This document shows positions 1-7,094 of a DNA stretch of 39,401 nucleotides, piece after piece. The stretch lies in contig JAWKRR010000067.1 in assembly GCA_041389525.1 (NCBI GenBank), forward strand, positions 1 to 39,401, read 5' to 3'. The translations under genes were made by a program, and so were the position numbers. This stretch comes from JACKFB01 sp041389525. GTDB lineage: Bacteria; Myxococcota_A; UBA9042; PHBI01; JACKFB01. Position 1 is the stretch's first letter. Every line of letters starts with the position of its first letter. The notes beneath the pieces were generated by a model. It made no database searches and was not told where the DNA came from. It was given only the letters and a program-made list of their open reading frames with translations.

Positions 1-96
1 TTCCACCCGGCCTATTTGCTCCGACGACCGGGACACAAGCGCGAAACGTGGCGGGATCTCCTGCGAGCCCGGGCCCTACTGCGCGGCGCGCCCTGA
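1..96 (+). CDS. Uracil-DNA glycosylase, family 4-type, C-terminal fragment (5' end outside window)
   Basis: Frame 1 is open from the first base to a TGA at 94-96 and gives 31 residues beginning F-H-P-A-Y-L-L-R and continuing with K-R-E-T-W-R-D-L-L. This matches the C-terminal signature of the family 4/5 uracil-DNA glycosylases, where a conserved H-P-[SA]-x-L-L-R motif contacts DNA and is followed by a K-R-x-x-W-x-D-L helix. Such enzymes remove uracil from DNA at the start of base excision repair. Only the final helix is visible, so catalytic motif A and the iron-sulfur cysteines cannot be checked. The call rests on a short but distinctive motif. The gene is convergent with the HU gene. Confidence 0.7.
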   Translation, partial: FHPAYLLRRPGHKRETWRDLLRARALLRGAP

Positions 97-196
97 GGTC
101 GGCCAGTGTGCCACCCCCCTGAAGAGTGCCGCCCGGCTCCGCCAGGTTAGCAACCAGGGCGGTCGGCGCTCTGTGGCGGCCAATTGACGGCACTGC

Positions 197-239
197 CAGA
201 AAAGGAAGAGGCCCGACCGGGCGATGCCAGTCGGGCCTC
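197..239 (-). terminator. Rho-independent terminator of the HU gene
   Basis: Perfect 10-base inverted repeat: GAGGCCCGAC at 208-217 pairs with GTCGGGCCTC at 230-239, with a 12-base loop. Read on the minus strand, the stem is followed by a T-rich tract, TTCCTTTTCTGG, at 196-207. It lies 66 bases after the HU stop codon. The T tract is interrupted by C, so termination may not be complete. It also separates HU from the convergent glycosylase gene. Confidence 0.75.
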
Positions 240-304
240 CAAACCCACAGAAGTGGGGGCGCGGCGAGGGATTCAGCGAACCGAATCACCCACCGCCAAT
301 GCGA

Positions 305-577
305 CTACAAGGAATCCTTGAACGTGCCCGACGGCTTGAAGCCGACGGTCTTCGAGGCCTTGATCTTGATGGTCGCGCCCGTCTTCGGGTTGCGGCCCTG
401 GCGCGCGGCGCGCTCCTTGACCTTGAACGTGCCGAAGCCGGGGTACGAGAAGCGTCCGCCCTTCTTCACGGCCGCCTGGAGGCCATTGAAGACCTCCTGA
501 ACGATCGCCGCGGTCTCCTTCTTGGAGCGGCCTTCGATCTTGGAATGAACGTGGTCGATGAGTTCAGCCTTCGTCAT
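305..577 (-). CDS. HU-family DNA-binding protein
   Basis: A 90-residue protein, the standard length for HU/IHF. It starts M-T-K-A-E-L-I-D, has the dimerising helices in the first 45 residues, the G-x-F-x-x-P-G-F-G-T-F-K-V turn at about 41-53, and the DNA-binding arm with R-x-G-R-N-P-K-T-G at about 60-67, followed by I-K-I-K-A-S-K-T-V-G-F-K-P-S. HU dimers bend and compact DNA with little sequence specificity. The R-N-P-x-T-G arm tip with the intercalating proline is present. A strong Shine-Dalgarno AGGAGG lies upstream of the ATG. The gene is monocistronic, with a proposed promoter at 799-828 and terminator at 197-239. HU and IHF subunits cannot be separated with certainty from sequence alone; HU is favoured by the plain N-terminus. 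Confidence 0.95.
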   Translation of the reverse strand: MTKAELIDHVHSKIEGRSKKETAAIVQEVFNGLQAAVKKGGRFSYPGFGTFKVKERAARQGRNPKTGATIKIKASKTVGFKPSGTFKDSL

Positions 578-798
578 GGTAGTTCCTCCTCAGGACGTGC
601 GGTCGTACCGCGGTTGCTTTTCCACGGGACACCCCTCCGGGCCTATCCCTGTGGGGTTGTCTTACGTGTTCGCTCACGAAAATGCTGCAATGCAATGCGA
701 CCGCGGCCCCGGATGGACCCGTCGCGAGGGCGTCGGCATGCCGACACCGGAAACCCAAGTTTCATGGGCTCCAGAGAGCGTTCTCAAAGTGCGGCGCC

Positions 799-828
799 AT
801 GGTATGGACCGTGGATCTTGGGTGTCAA
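799..828 (-). promoter_or_regulatory. Predicted sigma-70-type promoter of HU
   Basis: On the minus strand a perfect TTGACA (plus-strand positions 823-828) is followed after 18 bases by TACCAT (799-804), which matches four of six positions of TATAAT. The predicted transcript start near 792 leaves a leader of about 215 bases before the HU ATG, which is long for this gene. The -35 box is embedded in a TGGGT-GTCA-ACCCA inverted repeat at 819-832, which could be an operator. Predicted from sequence only. Confidence 0.5.
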
Positions 829-1020
829 CCCACAATCGACGCATTTTTCCGCATGAAACAAGGGCGAAACGTGTATCAGTCACGACCGGGAACTTGGTTT
901 GGTCGTGATTTCAAGCAGTTGCGCCCTGGCCCCCTCCACGGCGCGCGGGCCTCGAATTCGCGTTGGCCCATTGTTTTCAGGCGAAAACGCGCGTCGCGGA
1001 CGCTCGGCACGGCATCGAAC

Positions 1021-1070
1021 CTGTGGAGATGTGATCACAGCGAAGCCTCGGTGAAGTCGAGGCTAGCCTC
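1021..1070 (+). promoter_or_regulatory. Cluster of inverted repeats in the queA leader
   Basis: Three overlapping elements lie within 50 bases just upstream of queA. CTGTG (1021-1025) pairs with CACAG (1036-1040). AGCCTCG (1044-1050) pairs with CGAGGCT (1058-1064) across a 7-base loop. GAGGCTAGCCTC (1059-1070) is a perfect 12-base palindrome. The last two share bases and so would be mutually exclusive as RNA hairpins. This could be an operator, a structured leader or an attenuator. It does not match the preQ1-I riboswitch pattern. Confidence 0.35.
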
Positions 1071-1117
1071 CTCCGGCATGGTCGGGTACACAGTCCGCCG
1101 TGTCCGCCTCACCCGAA

Positions 1118-2170
1118 ATGAGCGAGCTGACCCTCGCCGACTTCAGCTTCGAGCTTCCGCCCGAGCTCATCGCGCAGACGCCGTCCGCCCGCCGCGAGAA
1201 CGCGCGCCTGATGCTCGTGGACCGACGCGGGGCGGCCGCCCCCGAGGACTCGGAGGTCTCGGCCCTTCCTATGCTGGTCCGCGGGGACGAACTTCTCCTT
1301 ATAAATGATGCGCGCGTGGTCCCCGCGCGCCTCGTCGGCGCCAAGCCCTCGGGCGGGCGCGTCGAGTTCTTGGTGTTGGAGCCGCTGCCTGCGCAGCCGG
1401 GCGTCGTCCGCGCCATGGGGCGCTCGTCGAAGACCCTCCGCGCCGGGACGCCGGTCCACCTCGCGCCGGGGGTCGACCTGCTTGTCACGGCATCCCACGG
1501 CGAGGGCCTCTACGACGTGCGCCTGCCGGTATCCGGCGACGGGCTCTGGGCCTTCTTGGACGCCCACGGCGAGATCCCGCTCCCCCCCTACATCGCGAGG
1601 CCGGACGGCCCGACCGCGGACGACGCCGAGCGCTACCAGACCGTCTTCGCCTCCCAGCCGGGCTCCGTGGCCGCGCCGACGGCCGGCCTCCACTTCACCA
1701 CAGCCCTGCTCGACGCCTTGCGTGCCCGCGGCTGCGAGTTCGCCCCGGTCACCCTCCACGTCGGCCCCGGCACCTTCCTGCCCGTCCGCACCGACCGCCT
1801 CGCCGACCACCGGATGCACCGCGAGCGCTACACCATCCCCGAGGCCACCGCTCAGGCCATCGCCGGCGCCCGCGCGTCAGGCCGCCCCGTCCTCGCCATC
1901 GGCACCACCGTCGTCCGCGCCGTCGAGTCCGCCGCCGATCCCACAGGCGCCGTCCGGCCCGGCGACGGCTCCACCGACATCTTCATCCGCCCAGGCCATG
2001 CGTTTCGCGCGGTGGACCAGCTGATGACCAACTTCCACCTGCCCGGCTCCACACTGCTCATGCTGGTCTCGGCCTTCGCCGGCCTCGCCCCAGTCCGCGC
2101 GGCCTACGAGGCCGCCGTGCGCCGCCGCTACCGCTTCTTCAGCTACGGTGACGGGATGCTCCTCCGATGA
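1118..2170 (+). CDS. queA: S-adenosylmethionine:tRNA ribosyltransferase-isomerase
   Basis: QueA transfers and isomerises the ribosyl part of S-adenosylmethionine onto preQ1 in the tRNA anticodon, giving epoxyqueuosine. The protein begins L-A-D-F-S-F-E-L-P-P-E-L-I-A-Q, the standard QueA N-terminus, and carries the conserved stretches G-R-V-E-F-L-V-L-E, P-T-A-G-L-H-F-T, H-V-G-P-G-T-F-L-P-V-R and M-T-N-F-H-L-P-G-S-T-L-L-M-L-V-S-A-F. About 350 residues, the family's usual length. The ATG at 1118 gives the best fit to the family N-terminus. An upstream in-frame GTG at 1100 would add six residues, and neither has a clear Shine-Dalgarno. The stop overlaps the tgt start by four bases (ATGA, 2167-2170), so the two queuosine genes are translationally coupled. 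Confidence 0.96.
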   Translation: MSELTLADFSFELPPELIAQTPSARRENARLMLVDRRGAAAPEDSEVSALPMLVRGDELLLINDARVVPARLVGAKPSGGRVEFLVLEPLPAQPGVVRAMGRSSKTLRAGTPVHLAPGVDLLVTASHGEGLYDVRLPVSGDGLWAFLDAHGEIPLPPYIARPDGPTADDAERYQTVFASQPGSVAAPTAGLHFTTALLDALRARGCEFAPVTLHVGPGTFLPVRTDRLADHRMHRERYTIPEATAQAIAGARASGRPVLAIGTTVVRAVESAADPTGAVRPGDGSTDIFIRPGHAFRAVDQLMTNFHLPGSTLLMLVSAFAGLAPVRAAYEAAVRRRYRFFSYGDGMLLR

Positions 2171-3303
2171 ACACCAGCCGCGTCTTCAAGTTCGAGGTCC
2201 TCAACCACCAGCCCGACAGCCCGGCCCGCTGCGGTCGCATGCACACGGCGCACGGCGTGGTCGACACCCCTGTGTTCATGCCCGTCGGCACCCAGGGCAC
2301 CGTCAAGGGCGTCACCCCGGCGCAGCTCCACGAGATGGGCGCCGAGATCGTGCTGGGCAACACCTACCACCTCTACCTGCGCCCCGGCATGGACGTCATC
2401 GAGGCCCACGGCGGCCTGCACCCGATGATGGGCTGGGAGCGCCCCATCCTCACCGACAGCGGCGGCTTCCAGGTCTTCAGCCTGCGCGAGCTGTCGCGCA
2501 TCGGCGAAGACGGCGTCGCCTTCCGCTCGCACCTCGATGGCTCCGAGCACCTGTTGACGCCCGAGCGGGCCATCCGCATCCAGGAGACCCTCGGCTCCGA
2601 CATCATGATGGCCTTCGACCACTGCCCCCCGGCCATGGCCGCCCGCGAGCTGCTCGTCAGCGCCGTCGACCGCACCACCCGCTGGGCACGCCGCTGCCTG
2701 GACGCCCGCACCCGCGACGACAACGCGCTGTTCGGCATCCTCCAAGGCGGCGTCGACATGGAGCTGCGCGCCCGCTCGGCCGACGGCCTCTTGCCGCTGC
2801 CCTTCGACGGGTTCGCCATCGGCGGCCTCTCCGTCGGCGAGTCCCGCGAGGCGACCTGGGCGACCATGGCCGAGACCGCCGCGTTCATGCCCGCCGACCG
2901 CCCGCGCTACCTGATGGGCGTTGGCACGCCGGAGGATCTCCTGCGCGCCGTCGCCGCCGGCATCGACATGTTCGACTGCGTGCTGCCGACCCGCAACGCC
3001 CGCAACGGTCGCATCCTGACCGCCGACGGCGACATGAACATCCGCAACTCCCGCTGGCGCCTCGACACCCAGCCGATCGACCCCGACTGCGGCTGCTACA
3101 CCTGCCGCAACTTCACGCGCGCCTACCTGCGCCACCTGGACAAGGCCGGCGAGATGCTCTTCGGCATCCTGGCCTCGCTGCACAATCTTCAGTACCTGCT
3201 CGATCTCATGCGCGAGGCGCGAGTCCAGATCCAGGCCGGCTCGTTCACCCCCTGGTGCGCGGCAGCCCTTGAGCGGCGCGCCCTTGCAGCACATACCAGT
3301 TGA
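2167..3303 (+). CDS. tgt: Queuine/preQ1 tRNA-guanine transglycosylase
   Basis: Tgt exchanges guanine-34 for preQ1 in tRNAs with GUN anticodons, the step before QueA. The 378-residue protein has the D-S-G-G-F-Q-V-F-S-L motif at about 97-106 (first Asp is the catalytic base in studied enzymes), the D-M-F-D-C-V-L-P-T-R-N-A-R-N-G motif at 267-281 that holds the nucleophilic Asp and tRNA-binding residues, and a zinc site C308-x-C310-x2-C313 with His339. These match the spacing of the Escherichia coli enzyme. It starts within the queA stop codon (ATGA). The following 123 bases before yajC contain an inverted repeat, so the yajC-secDF genes may have extra control. Confidence 0.97.
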   Translation: MNTSRVFKFEVLNHQPDSPARCGRMHTAHGVVDTPVFMPVGTQGTVKGVTPAQLHEMGAEIVLGNTYHLYLRPGMDVIEAHGGLHPMMGWERPILTDSGGFQVFSLRELSRIGEDGVAFRSHLDGSEHLLTPERAIRIQETLGSDIMMAFDHCPPAMAARELLVSAVDRTTRWARRCLDARTRDDNALFGILQGGVDMELRARSADGLLPLPFDGFAIGGLSVGESREATWATMAETAAFMPADRPRYLMGVGTPEDLLRAVAAGIDMFDCVLPTRNARNGRILTADGDMNIRNSRWRLDTQPIDPDCGCYTCRNFTRAYLRHLDKAGEMLFGILASLHNLQYLLDLMREARVQIQAGSFTPWCAAALERRALAAHTS

Positions 3304-3348
3304 CCGGTCAGGGGCTCTCTGCTATCGCTTGTGCCCCCGCCGAGACCC

Positions 3349-3367
3349 CACGAATCACATATTCGTG
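3349..3367 (+). promoter_or_regulatory. Inverted repeat between tgt and yajC
   Basis: CACGAAT (3349-3355) and ATTCGTG (3361-3367) form a perfect 7-base inverted repeat around a CACAT spacer. It lies in the 123-base tgt-yajC gap, about 60 bases before the yajC start. There is no T tract, so it is not an obvious terminator. An operator or a mRNA stem that sets relative expression of queA-tgt and yajC-secDF are both possible. Confidence 0.3.
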
Positions 3368-3426
3368 AATGATTTCGGGCAGTTGGGTCGGTTTTCGGGC
3401 CGAAATTGTCGCTTTCGGAGGACTCG

Positions 3427-3843
3427 TTGGATCGCTTGCTTCCTATGCTAGTTCTAGCCCAGGAGTTCGGCGCTGGTGGCGGTGCAGTCGCGCCGGCCGG
3501 TGCCCCTGCGGGAGCGCCAGCAGGCGGAGCCGGTCCCGCCGTCGGTGGTGGCTACGAGCAGATCCTCTTCATCGTTCTGATGTTCGTCGTCTTCTACTTC
3601 CTGTTGATTCGCCCGCAGCAGAAGCAGCGGAAGAAGCACCAGGAGCTGGTGAAGAACCTGAAGCGCGGCGACACCGTGATCACCAATTCAGGGATGTTCG
3701 GCGAGATCGTCGGGATGGACGACACGTCGGTCACGCTCGAAATCGCTAAGAATACTCGCGTCAAAATGCTCAAGAGCTACGTTGGCGGCCTCGCGAATGC
3801 GGAGACCGAAAAGAAGCTCGCCGAGAACCCGCCCGCCGCCTGA
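3427..3843 (+). CDS. yajC: Sec translocon accessory protein YajC
   Basis: YajC is a small single-span inner-membrane protein that copurifies with SecDF. Here a Gly/Ala/Pro-rich N-terminal stretch (about residues 15-42) is followed by one membrane helix (about 46-61, I-L-F-I-V-L-M-F-V-V-F-Y-F-L-L-I) and the family signature R-P-Q-Q-K-Q-R-K-K-H-Q-E-L-V-K-N-L-K-R-G-D, then V-I-T-N-S-G-M-F-G. I place the start at TTG 3427 because GGAGGA at 3417-3422 sits at ideal spacing. Alternatives are TTG 3406, with no ribosome binding site, and ATG 3445. At about 138 residues it is a little longer than usual because of the Gly/Ala/Pro segment. It lies directly before secD and secF, the normal order. Confidence 0.93.
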   Translation: MDRLLPMLVLAQEFGAGGGAVAPAGAPAGAPAGGAGPAVGGGYEQILFIVLMFVVFYFLLIRPQQKQRKKHQELVKNLKRGDTVITNSGMFGEIVGMDDTSVTLEIAKNTRVKMLKSYVGGLANAETEKKLAENPPAA

Positions 3844-3922
3844 GGCAGCTCGACCGGTATGACCCCGGGGCACCGCGCCCGTCGCGTGTCCGGTCGCTAT
3901 CGGCATGAAGGAGTCACGTAGC

Positions 3923-5734
3923 ATGGGAAAAGACGGTCGTTGGGGCGCTATCGCCGTGTGGATAATCGTCATCACGAGCATCCTCTACACGTTGCCGTCC
4001 CTGGTCGGGCCTGAGCGCCTGCCGGCTTGGTACAATGGGTTCTTCTCGAAGAAGCTCAACTACGGTCTAGACCTCCAGGGTGGCCTTGAGCTGCGCTACA
4101 CGGTCGACTGGAAGAAGGCGATCGAGAACAACGGCCGCAAGCTCGGCGACACCATCCGCTCGCGGGTGGTCGACGACATGGTCAAGCGCGACAACAAGAA
4201 CGTCGCGGACCTGTCCAAGGATGAGGTCGCAGCCTATCAGGGCAAGATCGGCATCGAGATCCCCGACTACCCCTCGATTCGGTTGAAGTTCGTGGAGTCC
4301 GCGGACGCCGCGCTCCTGACCGACGACGCCCTCGAGCTGATCGACCCGCGCTACGAGCTGGTCGGCGTCGACGACAACACCATCGACTTGGTGCTGCGCG
4401 ACGAAGAGATCGCCATCATCCGCACCGAGGCGGTGAAGAAGACCCGCCAGCTCATCAGCGGCCGCGTTGAGGCCTTCGGCTTGGTCGACCCCGACGTGCG
4501 CGTCGCCGGCGACAGCGACATCGTCGTCCAGATCCCGGGCGTCGGTCAGGGCCAGATGGAGGACGTGCGGCGCCGCATCGGCCAGACCGCGCAGCTGACC
4601 TTCCGCATGGTGGACCGCCTCGCGACCTTCTTCAGCGACAACGCCGCCGCGGTCGAGGCCTACAACTCGAGCAGCCCCGACCGCGTCGACGCGGTTCAGC
4701 TGGTCGCGCAGAGCCAGACCGGCCCCTACGTCCGCGCCGCGCGCAAGTCGGATCTGGTCCGCTTCGTCCGCACCCTCACCGTCCCCGACGACCACGTCAT
4801 CGGCTACGAGCTGGTCGAGCTGAGCGAGAAGAACATCGTCACGGAGAAGTACTGGCGCAGCTACTACCTCTTCGGGAAGGTCGAGCTGTCCGGCTCGAAC
4901 CTGGCGCGCTCGCAGGTGCTCTACGACGAGAAGGGCCTGCCCTACGCCAGCCTCGACCTGGACGGGGAGGGCGCCACCCTCTTCGGTGACCTGACCGCGG
5001 CGAACGTCGACGAGTACATGGCCATCATGCTCGACGACGTCGTGAACTCCGCGCCCGTCATCAACGAGAAGATCCCGGGCGGCCGCGTGAAGATCACCAT
5101 GGGCGGCAACCGCAGCCCGCAGCAGGTCCTCGCCGAGGCCCGCTCGCTGACCACCGTCCTCAACCAGGGCGCCTACCAGGCCCCGGTCTACAAGGTCCAC
5201 GACTACGAAGTCGGCGCCAGCCTCGGACATGACTCGGTCGCGGCCGGCAAGGCCTCGATGGCCTTCGGCTTCATCGCGGTCATCATCTTCATGATGATCT
5301 ACTACAAGACCTCCGGGGTCTTCGCGGTGACGGCGCTGACCCTGAACATGCTGTTGATCCTGGCGCTCCTCGTCAGCTTCAACTCGGCGCTGACCCTGCC
5401 CGGCATGGCCGGCATCATCCTGACGGTCGGTATGGCCGTCGACGCCAACATCATCATCTTCGAACGAATCCGCGAGGAGATCCGAGCCGGGCGGCCACCG
5501 CGCGCGGCTGTCGAGAGCGGCTACGCCAAGGCGTGGTCGACCATCCTCGACGCCAACGTCACGACGGCGCTCGCGGGCGTGATTCTTCTCAACTACACCA
5601 GCGGCCCGATTCGCGGCTTCGCGGTGACTCTGCTCATGGGCATCGCGACCTCGGTCTTCACGGCCGTGTACGTGTGCCGCCGCATCTTCAACTGGTACCT
5701 CGAGGCGCGTCGCCCCGAGGTCCTGTCAATCTGA
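3923..5734 (+). CDS. secD: Protein translocase subunit SecD
   Basis: SecD is an RND-type inner-membrane protein that, with SecF, uses the proton gradient to help pull preproteins through SecYEG. About 603 residues. It has a first membrane helix at about 8-26, the Y-G-L-D-L-Q-G-G-L motif that opens the first periplasmic domain, a second periplasmic part ending near V-Y-K-V-H-D-Y-E-V-G-A-S-L-G, and a C-terminal bundle of five helices. That bundle carries the membrane acidic motif G-M-A-V-D-A-N-I-I-I-F-E-R-I-R-E-E. I choose ATG 3923, which has AAGGAG at 3908-3913 with a 9-base gap. The in-frame ATG at 3905 has no ribosome binding site. Next is secF, 13 bases downstream. Confidence 0.97.
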   Translation: MGKDGRWGAIAVWIIVITSILYTLPSLVGPERLPAWYNGFFSKKLNYGLDLQGGLELRYTVDWKKAIENNGRKLGDTIRSRVVDDMVKRDNKNVADLSKDEVAAYQGKIGIEIPDYPSIRLKFVESADAALLTDDALELIDPRYELVGVDDNTIDLVLRDEEIAIIRTEAVKKTRQLISGRVEAFGLVDPDVRVAGDSDIVVQIPGVGQGQMEDVRRRIGQTAQLTFRMVDRLATFFSDNAAAVEAYNSSSPDRVDAVQLVAQSQTGPYVRAARKSDLVRFVRTLTVPDDHVIGYELVELSEKNIVTEKYWRSYYLFGKVELSGSNLARSQVLYDEKGLPYASLDLDGEGATLFGDLTAANVDEYMAIMLDDVVNSAPVINEKIPGGRVKITMGGNRSPQQVLAEARSLTTVLNQGAYQAPVYKVHDYEVGASLGHDSVAAGKASMAFGFIAVIIFMMIYYKTSGVFAVTALTLNMLLILALLVSFNSALTLPGMAGIILTVGMAVDANIIIFERIREEIRAGRPPRAAVESGYAKAWSTILDANVTTALAGVILLNYTSGPIRGFAVTLLMGIATSVFTAVYVCRRIFNWYLEARRPEVLSI

Positions 5735-5747
5735 ACTGAGGCGTTCG

Positions 5748-7094
5748 ATGGAAATCATCAAGCCTGACATCGCCATCGACTTCATGGGGATGCGCAAGAA
5801 GACGGGGATTCTCTCCGGAATCGCCTGCGCAGCCAGCCTGATGGTTCTTGCGATCTTCGGTCTCAATCAGGGCATCGACTTCAAGGGCGGTAGCGCCGTC
5901 ATCGTCACCTTCAAGGAAGGGGCGGCCGAGCGCGACAAGCTGGAAACGGCGATGCACGACCTCGTCCTCAAGGAGACGGGCGACACCGCGACGCAGGTGT
6001 CCGTGCAGGACTTCGATATCGGCATCGGCGCCGACCCGAACGAGGAGGCGATGCACCGCTACCTCGTCTACACCGAGGTCACGTCGCTGCTGAACGACGC
6101 GAAGCGCGGCGAGATCGCGACGAAGATCAAGGCGTCCTTCGGCGAGGGCACCCGCGTCGACATGCCGGCCGAGGGCGCTGACACCTTCTACGTCACCTTC
6201 CCCGAGGACGTCCCGGTCCTCGAGCGCAGCGACGCGCTCCGGGCGCTCTTCGGCGAGCTCGGCTTCGACCAGACCCGCATCATCTCGGGCGCGGAAGAGC
6301 AGCTCGAGATCGAGCGCGCCGCAGACCTCTCGCTGGTGCTGTCCGAGAAGGAAGCGAACGGCGACGATGGCTTCGATGGCGAGGTCGTCACCCGTGAGGC
6401 GTGGGAGAAGCAGAAGCTGAAGAAGCTCGAGACCAAGAGCGACCGGCGCTTCAAGGTCTCCGTCGAGGAGCTCAAGGCCAAGGTCACCGAGATGCTCGGC
6501 CAGACCTTTGGCGAGGGCTTCATCCGGGTCGAGTCGTCCACCAGCGTCTCGCCGTCCGTCGGCCGCGACCTGCTGAACAACGGCCTGCTCGCGGTGCTCT
6601 ACGCGATCATCGGCATCCTCATCTACATCTCGCTGCGCTTCGACTTCCGCTTCGCCCCGGGCGCGGTCGTCGCCTTGGTGCACGACGTCATCATCACCAT
6701 GGGCATCTTCGCGATCTTCCAAGTGAAGTTCTCGCTGCCCATCATCGCGGCGCTTCTGACCATCGTCGGCTACTCGCTCAACGACACCATCGTGGTGCTC
6801 GACCGGGTGCGTGAGACCTTCGAGACCTACCGCGGCCGCGACCTCAAGGACCTGCTCAATCGGGCCATCAACGAGACGCTCAGCCGCACGACCCTGACCA
6901 GCGCGACGACGCTCTTCGTGGTCATCTCCATCGTCTCGGTCGGCGGCGGTCTCATCCGCGACTTCGCCCTCGCGCTCCTCATCGGCATCGTGATCGGTAC
7001 GTACTCGTCCATCTTCATCGCCAGCCCGCTGGTCTACTACATGGATGAGTACATCACCCGCCGCAACGCGAAGCAGCGCGTCGCCGCCAAGTAA
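5748..7094 (+). CDS. secF: Protein translocase subunit SecF with enlarged periplasmic domain
   Basis: SecF partner of SecD. The first helix is at about 19-39, followed by G-I-D-F-K-G-G-S (42-49). The remaining helices start near residue 270, and the conserved G-Y-S-L-N-D-T-I-V-V-L-D-R-V-R-E motif in the fourth helix provides the acidic residue for proton coupling. At 448 residues it is much longer than the roughly 300-330 of well-studied SecF proteins. The extra length lies in the first periplasmic domain, which spans about 42-270 instead of about 100 residues. The insert is charged and includes T-F-Y-V-T-F-P-E-D-V-P and an acidic/lysine-rich helical part at about 200-245. The frame is uninterrupted and all membrane motifs are intact. 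TGAGG at 5737-5741 serves the ATG. Confidence 0.96.
   Translation: MEIIKPDIAIDFMGMRKKTGILSGIACAASLMVLAIFGLNQGIDFKGGSAVIVTFKEGAAERDKLETAMHDLVLKETGDTATQVSVQDFDIGIGADPNEEAMHRYLVYTEVTSLLNDAKRGEIATKIKASFGEGTRVDMPAEGADTFYVTFPEDVPVLERSDALRALFGELGFDQTRIISGAEEQLEIERAADLSLVLSEKEANGDDGFDGEVVTREAWEKQKLKKLETKSDRRFKVSVEELKAKVTEMLGQTFGEGFIRVESSTSVSPSVGRDLLNNGLLAVLYAIIGILIYISLRFDFRFAPGAVVALVHDVIITMGIFAIFQVKFSLPIIAALLTIVGYSLNDTIVVLDRVRETFETYRGRDLKDLLNRAINETLSRTTLTSATTLFVVISIVSVGGGLIRDFALALLIGIVIGTYSSIFIASPLVYYMDEYITRRNAKQRVAAK

Larger units (their letters stand above)
578..1117. other. 540-base non-coding region between HU and queA
   Basis: I see no convincing gene here. Reading frames that cross it have no ribosome binding site, no recognisable domain and no codon bias. 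It holds the HU 5' leader and promoter (minus strand), a perfect 14-base palindrome GTCGGCATGCCGAC at 732-745, a small stem GAAAC-CCAA-GTTTC at 750-763, a TGGGT-GTCA-ACCCA repeat at 819-832 that spans the HU -35 box, and an 8-base stem TCACGACC/GGTCGTGA at 880-887 and 901-908. A cluster of palindromes sits at 1021-1070 before queA. I could not locate a good -35/-10 pair for queA. Confidence 0.6.

Noticed and set aside
1064..1069. TAGCCT as a -10 box for queA, like that before the Ig-domain lipoprotein
   Set aside because: No TTGACA-like box lies 16-19 bases upstream, and the bases are part of a palindrome.
1000..1117. preQ1 riboswitch before queA
   Set aside because: The stems present do not show the small H-type pseudoknot with the A-rich tail of preQ1-I, and I could not match the other classes by eye. 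Kept only as an inverted-repeat cluster.
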